A stretch of DNA of 64,000 nucleotides from Mesodorylaimus sp. YZB2_4 (taxonomy: Eukaryota; Nematoda; Enoplea; Dorylaimida; Dorylaimidae), in contig JASANH010000585.1 in assembly GCA_030248295.1 (NCBI GenBank), positions 124,001 to 188,000 on the forward strand, read 5' to 3'. Positions 55,101 through 64,000 of this stretch are shown here, piece by piece (position 1 is the first letter of the stretch; every line of letters begins with the position of its first letter). The notes beneath the pieces are model-generated. The model did not search any database and was not told the DNA's origin. It saw nothing but the letters and a program-made list of their open reading frames with translations. The position numbers and the translations under genes are program-made.

Positions 55101-58100
55101 CTCACCAGTTTGACGAAGTTGACCACGATTTTCGTGTCTCGCGCACTGCCCTCGAACTTCGTGGCGCAGAGACGGAGAGAAGGATAGGCCTATATGTGTG
55201 CGATGTAGACTCGTGTATGCGTAAGGACTGGAATGCCAGTTGGATGGTCGAAGAAACTGTGTCAGCCTCTTTTGTATATGCTGCACTGTGGAAGGTGTCA
55301 CGACGTTTGGTCGGTAGCAGTTCTTTGCGCATGAGCGATGTAGTTTTTAGTGCAAACAATAGACTCGACCCGATCCTAGATTTGCGCATACTTTAACACT
55401 GTTCTACGATGCGAGAAATGATCACCTAAGCATGAAGCTATGCATATTCTCTTATTGAACCAAAAAAACTCGCCTAAGTGCGTATATTTAGAATTTCTAA
55501 TGTCAAAACGAAAGAAAATGTTCGTCGCGAGTCTTCCAAGAAAAAGAGACTCCTTTCGATTCCATCCCATTGACCAACTGTGTGTTAGTATCAGGCACCC
55601 ATCCAAATGTTCATTCTTAGCATTCTTTCTGTTTATTTTGCTGGAAATAGCTTCTGTGTTGCTTGGAGGCAGTAATAAGATCGATGTTTATTCACTCCTG
55701 TAATCGTTGGTCGGTAGTCGAGGGGCGGCAATATTCATATAGCCTCCTATGAAATGGAGTATGCCGACCGAGACGACCGAGACGACTGCGGCTATATTAC
55801 ACCACGTGGCGAAATCGTATTCGCTGACGAAGTATCCGCCGATAATTGGTGTCAAGGTTGCCGCTAGAAGTTGAGTGGCTTGACTTAATCCAATGGCTTT
55901 GCCGTAATTTTGTCGTTCCACATTCTTGGTGATCTGAGCTGAGAGTTCGGCGTAAGCGATCGACATACCGACCACTTGCAAGGGCATGAGGAAGAGCATA
56001 TGGTGAAAGTGGTTGGCGATGCCGATTAGGTAGTAGGAGACGGCGAGGAATACGAGGGCCAGTTGGAGCAGTTGGCGGGGTTGAAAGCACTTTTGGAGCC
56101 ACCTGATGAGCACTGTATTGGCCAGCACGGTGGTGGCCCCGATCACCACGAACAGGTAGGCCAAGTCGGTGGCCTCCATGAGATACTGCGTAATGATGTA
56201 CTGACGACTAAGGATATCGTAGGCTTGGTAGGGCCCGTCCAGAAGGAAACGGAGGAAGAGGGTGGTTCGCAGGGATGGCAGACGGATTAGCTCGTTGTAG
56301 TCGCTGAGTCGAATCATTCGTGGCCGTCTGGCGGCTAAGTGCGGTTCGGGAAGGGCGAGTAGAATGAGAGGGAGGCAAATGACGATTTCCACAATGCCAG
56401 CCACCATGTGAGCTTCGCGTAAATCGAACACTTCGATCATCTTGGCACCTAGCCAAGGACCCGCCACGATAGCCGCACCTAAAGGCACGCCCAAACGCAT
56501 AATGACTCGCATTCGTTCGTTTTCATCTGTTACTGAGGCTATAAAAGATTCGCAGATTTGAGGCAGTTGGAAAACTGTCCGTAGAGGAGTGAAGATTAGG
56601 AAAGCGAGGTAGGTATGCGCCTGACTGCATACCATATAAAATATACCAGTGAAGAATGTGGCCAGAACGGCCGCCACTTTTATTCCTATAGTGTCGAGCA
56701 AATGGCCGAAAATGAAAGTACCGATTAGAACGAAAGCATTTCCGACTGTGTTCAAAACTCCTAATTGGAATGTGGTAATGATAGGAGTGGCGTCCCATTG
56801 TATGAATGGTAGCAATAATTTGGACCACTCCGATGTCGTGTGCCAAACTCCGTACAATATGGCTATGACGATGAAAGCGTGACGTTGTTCCTTTTTCGAT
56901 AAGGCCATTCTTAGAGCGATTCTTCGTGTGTCGAGATGGAGTAGAAATAGACGGTGCAGTGTCCCAGGCCAAGGCCAATGCGTGAACGGAATTGGTGGTG
57001 GTTGAGTGCGTGATGTCGCCTTGAACTGAAACAGGATGCGCGCTGTTGAGGGAGAGGGATGGTGTTACAAAGGATGGACTAGAAGTGCCTGCCATAGGCC
57101 GCAGTGCTCATACATGTACGGGAAACACTGCAAAATATCAGCTGCGTAAACAGGTCTCCTCTAATGAGTGTGGTTTTGTATGAGACCTATGAACATTGTA
57201 ACAAGTGCTTGAGGGGAGACGGGTGAAACATGGGCGCAGCAGGAAATGGCTGATTAAACAGACTACTGGAATAGGATCGAGTTGGGGCTGGTCAATGCTA
57301 CTCGTTAGGGCGATTCTGGCCCCAGTGCTAACCATAGTTGGATTAAACAGCACTATCCGTGTCTTCAAACAGAACGCTTTGTTCGAAGTAAATAGGAGCA
57401 AAAGGGAGTTTCGACCGCATCAGCGCAATGGCAGAGCTATTTCCGACGTCGCAATGCCAGTGCGACTATGTGCTTACTTACAGGCGGTCTCGATGTGAAG
57501 TCGCAGGAAGCAGCGTTACGCCTTGGTCCAGACATTGTGATCGCGACGCCGGGTCGATTGATCGATCATTTGCACAATGCACCAAATTTCAATTTGCATA
57601 GCGTGGAAATTTTAGTTTTGGACGAGGCCGATAGGTAAGCTGGTTAATCTGTGGTTGGTCGGTCGGTATTATGTGTCTGTGATCTAGGATGCTGGACGAG
57701 TACTTCGCGGAACAGATGAAGGAGATTATTCGACTGTGTTCGCCGACCCGTCAAACCATGCTTTTCTCGGCAACGATGACTGAAGAGGTATGTTGGGGCG
57801 TTTGAGCGTGAGGGGAGGTGTGTAGCGAGATTCGTGCTTCTAGGTCAAAGAGTTGGCGGCCGTATCGTTGAAGAGGCCAGTAAGACTATTCATCAATGAA
57901 AATACGCAAGTGGCGTCAAATTTGAGGCAAGAGTTCGTACGAATTCGACCAAATAGAGAAGGAGATCGGGAGGCGATTGTTGCGGGTGAGTTGTGATTGT
58001 ACTCCCGGTTGAAATTGTGGGTAGATGTCTGGATAATGTGGCCAGGATGTAATGCCTGGTAGCGTCGTGAAGGCGGCGTCACATTGGCTGTCGATAAGCT

Positions 58101-59923
58101 TGATGTGATACTTCAAAATCCAGCTGAGAAACAAACGCACTTGATGCAAGACCCCCTTGTATTGGCTGAGCTTGGTTTGTGCGTCTTTCGATTGGCTCGG
58201 CTCGGCTGTCAAGAGATGGATACAGACGGGCTTCGATGTGAAACCGCCTTTAATACCTTTATGTTACCCACCAGAATCATTGGGAGCAGAGATGTGGGTG
58301 TAGCATAACTGCTAGGGACGTGTACCTTCTAAATTTTTAGCTCTTATTCTGCGGACATTCACGGACCACGTCATGCTTTTCCTGCAAACGAAGAAGCAGT
58401 GTCATCGTATGCATATCTTGCTCGGCTTAGTCGGAGTTCGTGTTGCGGAATTGCATGGTAACTTATCGCAAGCTCAGGTAAGAGATTTCTTCTGTTTTGT
58501 GCTCGACATAATTGCCTTACTGTAGGCTCTTTTTGCAGCGTATGGAGGCACTGAAGAAGTTCAAGAATGAAGAGGTGGATGTATTGATATCGACTGATCT
58601 AGCGGCTCGTGGGTTGGATATTCAGGGCGTTAAGACGGTGAGCACAGCAGCGAACTAGCCTTGCCAGGTTACAGTTGCGAGGACTTTGGTTTTTAGGTTA
58701 TCAACTTCACGATGCCGAATACCATAAAGCACTATGTACATCGTGTGGGACGAACTGCTCGAGCGGGACGCACTGGACGAGCCATATCGCTCGTTGGGGA
58801 CCAGGAGAGGAAGATCTTGAAAGAGGTGATCAAAGCCGCTCGGCAACCAGTCAAACAGAGGATCATTGCTCAAGGTATAGCACTAGGGGATTTTAGATGA
58901 AGGCACAGAAAATCTTTACTAGAGAACGGTCAATATTTCAGAGGTGGTGCAAGCTTATAAGAAAAAGATCGATCAGCTGGAGGAGGATATCGAAAGAATA
59001 ACGAAAGAGGAAATGCAAGAGAAGGAACTCCAGATCGCTGACCGACAAATGGCAAAGGCCTCGAATGCACTGGGGACGAAGCAGGAGGAGCCAGTGAATG
59101 ATGTTCAGACAGAAGTGCCGCGTGCTTGGTTCCAGACGGCGGCCGAGAAGAAGAAGACTGCAAGTAAGGGACCTGAGAAAACAGGCCATCTGGCTTATCG
59201 TGAGTGAAAGCCATGCTATCTTTTAGAGAGTCAAAGATTGACCGAAAGAGTGCGCGGGGAATCAAAAGGTCGCCAGGAAAAGCGAAAGGAAACGGTAAGC
59301 CATGGAATTAGCTAATTTGAAGTGGAAAAAGATGTTAAATAATTTATTTTCAGCCAGAAGATAGAGTGGAGAATGAACTGAGGAAAGTGGCTGCATTTCA
59401 AGCAAGGATGGCCAAACGGTCAAAGAGACCACAGCGTCTGAGAGCATTCAATGAAGACAAAGGAGCTCGAGGTAGGACAGATGGGTCTAAAGTACATTCT
59501 CGCGCGAGTTGAGGACCACTTTTTTAGGCGGCAAGAACTCGAAGAAAAAAGGCCGAAAGTCGGCGTTTACGCAAGAACTAACGAGCACTGGACGTAAATC
59601 TGTCAAAGGATTTCGATATCAGTAAGTAATCGCAGTTGAGGGTGGGATTTGTGGAACGCAGAATTGAGAGGAAGGTTGATGGACTTTGCTGGGTTTGAAG
59701 CACTACTGCAGGCGGGCGACATAATTTCCACTGAAATACAGGAGATTTCCCGTGCTGTAAACTAGAGTGTAACCCGACATGGTAGGTAGGACTATACTGG
59801 CAGTCTGCTAAAAGCTTCATGCAGCATCCGTGGAAGCTCCTCTGGAACAGATCAGTTGGCAAGAATACAACGCTGGTTATAAATATTCTTTTTAGGGGTC
59901 GTGGAAACAAGAAAAGAAAGTGA
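52124..59923 (+). CDS. DDX27: DDX27-type DEAD-box RNA helicase (16 exons)
   Basis: Exons 52124-52453, 52515-52644, 52699-52829, 53369-53474, 53534-53707, 57484-57634, 57688-57787, 57844-57985, 58341-58477, 58539-58637, 58697-58874, 58942-59163, 59227-59294, 59354-59471, 59528-59621 and 59896-59923 close in phase to 735 residues. DDX27 (yeast Drs1) is a nucleolar helicase for large-subunit rRNA maturation. Motifs in order: acidic/basic N-terminus starting like human DDX27 (LGFIPAL), [13 protein letters not shown] and YPTPIQ (Q motif), ATGTGKT (Walker A), PTREL, TPGR, DEAD (in [12 protein letters not shown]), SAT, ARGLD and [11 protein letters not shown]. The C-terminus is Lys/Arg-rich and ends KKRK. 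All introns are short except two of moderate size and intron 5 (53708-57483), which holds two transporter genes on the opposite strand. Confidence 0.95.
53794..54999 (-). CDS. MFS transporter A, intronless, nested in DDX27 intron 5
   Basis: A single 401-residue frame with about 12 hydrophobic segments. It shows a major-facilitator layout: [18 protein letters not shown] after helix 1, a motif-A-like [11 protein letters not shown] between helices 2 and 3, and PETHD ahead of the central cytosolic loop. It resembles the SLC22A18/TETRAN-type small carriers, but the substrate is unknown and the subfamily is a guess. It is clearly paralogous to the neighbouring MFS B. It lies in reverse orientation within a single intron of DDX27, and its stop codon is 86 nt from the end of DDX27 exon 5. 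The lack of introns sets it apart from nearly all neighbours. Confidence 0.85.
   Translation of the reverse strand: MEKKWKNIIYLCLAFLVWHTGIQWSSMLLPFLQWDTDPPMDMLDVGILHAFGALMNMLGAFLMGQLIDNYGIRVCFVICTISTTLYYVFLGKAASFNAFLIAQIFRLGFQFDNAAEMYIATSTTETERTAALLKLGMPIGASLLIGPYIAGKLAVYTSLRTAQMLCGFTICVGILPIVVYLLPETHDVPKLVSAKLHLSAYWPMLKNRLLLKCVCFRAALVVPLIAYELLTRQYLMRQFIKYPGDAVILFCAIGGSVLFTNFFLLRKLQQAFINPLVVIQFALGLLAVAYFCMSLVTTYNQLMLLMIAQIIGYSMAFAEISTQLTSCVDRTEMGKATGLGMSAQWLVQCFVPLAVGYFIEYGDYRLIGYTASVFTIGSAIGITKFGEFINRRMVGLPLFQC
55688..56908 (-). CDS. MFS transporter B, intronless, nested in DDX27 intron 5
   Basis: A single 406-residue frame with about 12 membrane segments, a motif-A-like [13 protein letters not shown] and ALPEPH before the central loop. 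Alignment by eye with MFS A is collinear ([18 protein letters not shown] against [28 protein letters not shown] against [10 protein letters not shown]), so the two are tandem duplicates of some age. Like MFS A it is intronless and antisense to DDX27. The 5' leader of this gene and the DDX27 exon 6 acceptor are about 570 nt apart. Confidence 0.85.
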   Translation of the reverse strand: MALSKKEQRHAFIVIAILYGVWHTTSEWSKLLLPFIQWDATPIITTFQLGVLNTVGNAFVLIGTFIFGHLLDTIGIKVAAVLATFFTGIFYMVCSQAHTYLAFLIFTPLRTVFQLPQICESFIASVTDENERMRVIMRLGVPLGAAIVAGPWLGAKMIEVFDLREAHMVAGIVEIVICLPLILLALPEPHLAARRPRMIRLSDYNELIRLPSLRTTLFLRFLLDGPYQAYDILSRQYIITQYLMEATDLAYLFVVIGATTVLANTVLIRWLQKCFQPRQLLQLALVFLAVSYYLIGIANHFHHMLFLMPLQVVGMSIAYAELSAQITKNVERQNYGKAIGLSQATQLLAATLTPIIGGYFVSEYDFATWCNIAAVVSVVSVGILHFIGGYMNIAAPRLPTNDYRSE

Positions 59924-60139
59924 AGAAGCGTCTTTGAAGTCCTGCAGAATCGTTTGCTGTTGAGTTCTTGATCGCTCTTTTACTTGGGTGTATCGTGAGA
60001 ATATAAGGGATGATAAATGCCTTCTATGACCTGACTATATGCGGGGGTTGTGGAGGTGTGCGGGTAATGCGGCACCAGCTGTGAGGGAATAGTCATTGGT
60101 GGAATGGAAGCAAATGTGGCGCATCGACCACACGCGAGT

Positions 60140-61976
60140 TCAGTTTGGCCAATGTATGCCGACGAGAAGCTTGTAGAATAGAGCGCCCAACGCAGCCCCG
60201 ATGTGTGGTCCCACGATGGGAACCCAGAACCAGTTGCCATTGCGGAACCTGCAACGGGCACGAATGGGTACGGCGCGATGGTGGTTGGAGCACTTACGAG
60301 AATGGTTTGGTCCCCCAGCCAGCAATGGTTGTAAAGAGACGAGGAGAGAAATCGCGAGCTGGGTTCAGGGCAGCACCGCAGTTGTAAGTGAATGAGTCGA
60401 GCAGGCCGACGAATGCCATGCCGATCAGGATGGGGACCATGCCTTTTGGCACTTTCATGTTCTTCTCGTCCGTGATAGCCAGTATGGCGATGAGGAAAAG
60501 GAAGGTGGAGAAGATCTGAAATGAGGGATGGTGAGGCTACCTCGAAGGCAGGAGGTACTTACCTGGTCAGCGAGGCCCTGCTGTGTCGTGACGTGGTCGA
60601 GAGGATATGTGGCCCAGATATCGCCTGTGGAGTTGGCGTGGTAAGGTACAGCACGAGTACCCTGCGTGTAAAAGTTCAGTGAATCTGAAACGGTCCAGCC
60701 TCCAGCTCAATAAAAGCTAGTGGGAAGGGTCAGCAATCTACCATGATACACGACGAAGATGGCGAATGCTGCGCAGAATGCGCCCAAGTACTGTCCGAGC
60801 ATATAAAAAGGCACCATCAGCACCTTGATACGACCCACAATGGCCATGGCCAAAGTGACTGCCGGGTTGATGTGGCCGCCTGAGAATGATACATTCAGAG
60901 TGAGTATCAGCTTAGGACGCAACAGCCAGGGCTTACCAGACACATTGCCGGACACGTAGATCCCCATGGCGATGCCGAGTCCCCAGCCCAGTGTGATCGT
61001 AATAATGTTGCCATTCGGGTGGTCGTGTTTGCTGAAACGGCTGGTCAGACATGGTTGGGGTTGGAGAAAACGCGCTTACCTGAGAACTGACTGCGCTATT
61101 GCTCCAATTCCAAGTGACTGAAATAAGACAGATTGGGTGGCACTGCTGAAAGAGGTAAGCCAGGGGAAGAGCAGGGGTGTATGCTGTACAGTATAACATC
61201 AACAGCGTATCTCTGCTAATGATATGTGTAATAGGTGTGAATATACTGTACTTATCTGGGCTCACACTATACAGTTTTACACTTTGAGTCATCCTTTGGC
61301 GATTCGTGGGTAGTTGGCCCCAGGACGGGCCAAGGCTCTTATCGTTAGGAGCGCTCAGTGTTGACATCCTGATGAGTTTAGTTACAGCTTCTGTAACCAG
61401 CGCACCCAGGCGGCGGGAGATAGTCGAGACCGAAGTCTCTAAGCAAAAAAACTCCGACTGGAGGTAGGCAAGTCTCGCGACTATACCTGCTCTAGAAACA
61501 TCAACCGAAGAGGTTGACGTCCCAGCCAGGGGAGCGTATCGATTACTCCCGACCGCCAGGCGTGCTGGTCACACTTCTCATGTGCAACTAACAAGGAAGC
61601 ATCTGCACCAGCTTGGAGCAGCACACTTTCATGTCACCAGAGGCGTGTGAAGGGGCACATTATACACGAAATAACGCCTTGACCCCGTTGAATGTTAACA
61701 TGTGAAGTAGTGCCTATTGCTTATCTATTAGCGTTCGGCAGTAAGTCACAACTTATTGCTCCAGTGCTCCACAACCAGCAGCACCAAACTCATCCTAAAC
61801 ATGGCCCTTTCGCAGTCTCAAATCCTAGTTTGCTCTGAAAGTGCGCTGGCCCAGGCCACTTACGCACAGAACAAACGTGCCGAGGAACTCAGCGAATACA
61901 ATACGAACGTAATTGTTGCGGATTCGAAGACGTGTGCCAAGTTTGTCTTGCCAGGCTGGCGACGAGGCGACAGTGT
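60140..61976 (-). CDS. Aquaglyceroporin 2 (seven exons found; first exon missing)
   Basis: Exons 61976-61864, 61117-61080, 61031-60937, 60879-60742, 60684-60563, 60515-60298 and 60248-60140 join in phase and end at a TGA, giving about 277 residues. It is a MIP channel of the glycerol-conducting type: AEFLGTFVLC, GGHINPAVTLAMA (first NPA), DHVTTQQGLADQ, and NCGAALNPARDFSPR (second NPA followed by Asp). Exon sizes 38, 138 and 218 are identical to those of aquaglyceroporin 1, showing a recent common gene plan. The first found exon begins in phase 1 after an acceptor, so a short upstream exon with the start codon exists, as in aquaglyceroporin 1, but I could not locate it. Its 3' end converges on that of DDX27, 216 nt apart. 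Confidence 0.9.
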
Positions 61977-63535
<1,559 letters not shown>

Positions 63536-63862
63536 TGACGTCCGTTGCACTGTACATATGCCACCCGCATATGAGTAGCCACTGGCCGAGGTAGCGATCA
63601 GTCTTTCTGCAAATACAGTCGCCCTTGTTTTGTGCAACTGCCTTAATCACACAGAAATTATGACGTCGATGCACGGTTCCCTCACGCGAGGATTTTTCAA
63701 ATTCTTCAATTTCTTTAATTTTTCAAATCATTTTTCAAATTCAGCCAAGACAGTTTATTTATGATTAAAATGACATCTGGCGTTATGCACGCACAGATGT
63801 TCGAAAAATTGCACAATAGTGTTAGTACGAGTACATGTCAAATGAAAACGGTAAGTAAAACG

Positions 63863-63874
63863 CCCCCCCCCCCC
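63863..63874. repeat. Poly(C) run, 12 nt, in duplicated tubulin flank
   Basis: Run of 12 C. The corresponding site in the other arm of the duplication (18822-18826) has only five, so this run lengthened or shortened after the duplication. Confidence 0.9.
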
Positions 63875-64000
63875 AATTAGAAAACTTACTAGTATACAAT
63901 TAGCTGATCACCCAGTTAGTAAGAACGAAACGAAATCATCACTAAAATTTGTTCACGCCCGCGTCGTCATTGTTCGGTGGCTTGTAATCACGCACCCATT

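Overview
The window is nuclear DNA of a compact-genome invertebrate animal. Genes are split by many short GT-AG introns (mostly about 50-90 nt), base composition is moderate, and the recognisable proteins are metazoan: a TP53INP-type autophagy adaptor, METTL17, PHPT1, aquaglyceroporins, an NPR-type receptor guanylyl cyclase, CDC42SE, an ARHGAP6-like RhoGAP and DDX27. The sequence alone does not fix the phylum. A small-genome ecdysozoan (tardigrade- or microcrustacean-like) would fit, but that is inference. Gene models below were built by hand from the reading frames, splice-site dinucleotides and phase matching. Each spliced model called complete closes in frame.

Layout: 0.3-5.9 kb holds three minus-strand genes: TP53INP-like, METTL17 and PHPT1, the last two only 23 nt apart. 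7.5-9.9 kb is an eight-exon aquaglyceroporin on plus. 10-18.8 kb is a repeat-rich stretch with no intact gene that I could recognise: a dispersed repeat present twice, a decayed LINE endonuclease next to a GC-rich minisatellite, a decayed hAT transposase and an LTR-like block. 19.2-21.3 kb is an 11-exon divergent alpha-tubulin (minus). 22.0-28.0 kb is a complete 20-exon receptor guanylyl cyclase (minus). It is followed, after 5.4 kb without a recognised gene, by a second cyclase-receptor-like ligand-binding region (33.4-34.2 kb) without visible downstream exons. 38.0-38.9 kb is a small CDC42SE/Spec2 gene (plus). 42.3-48.3 kb is an 11-exon ARHGAP6-like RhoGAP (minus). 51.2-51.9 kb holds the tail of a small unassigned gene (minus). 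52.1-59.9 kb is DDX27 (plus, 16 exons), whose 3.8-kb fifth intron contains two intronless MFS transporter genes on the opposite strand. 60.1-62.0 kb is a second aquaglyceroporin (minus). 63.1-63.9 kb is an inverted copy of the 3' end of the alpha-tubulin gene, broken by an in-frame stop.

Functional themes are membrane transport of water and small solutes (two aquaglyceroporins, two MFS carriers), cGMP signalling, and Rho/Cdc42 signalling (CDC42SE and RhoGAP about 3.4 kb apart). These are separate genes. I see no sign of an operon-like system except possibly PHPT1-METTL17. I did not find a clearly new multi-gene system. The most interesting items are the nested MFS pair inside DDX27, the tubulin inverted duplication, the alpha-tubulin lacking Lys40 and the terminal Tyr, the cyclase-receptor-like ectodomain gene, and the unusual abundance of long poly(C)/poly(G) runs.
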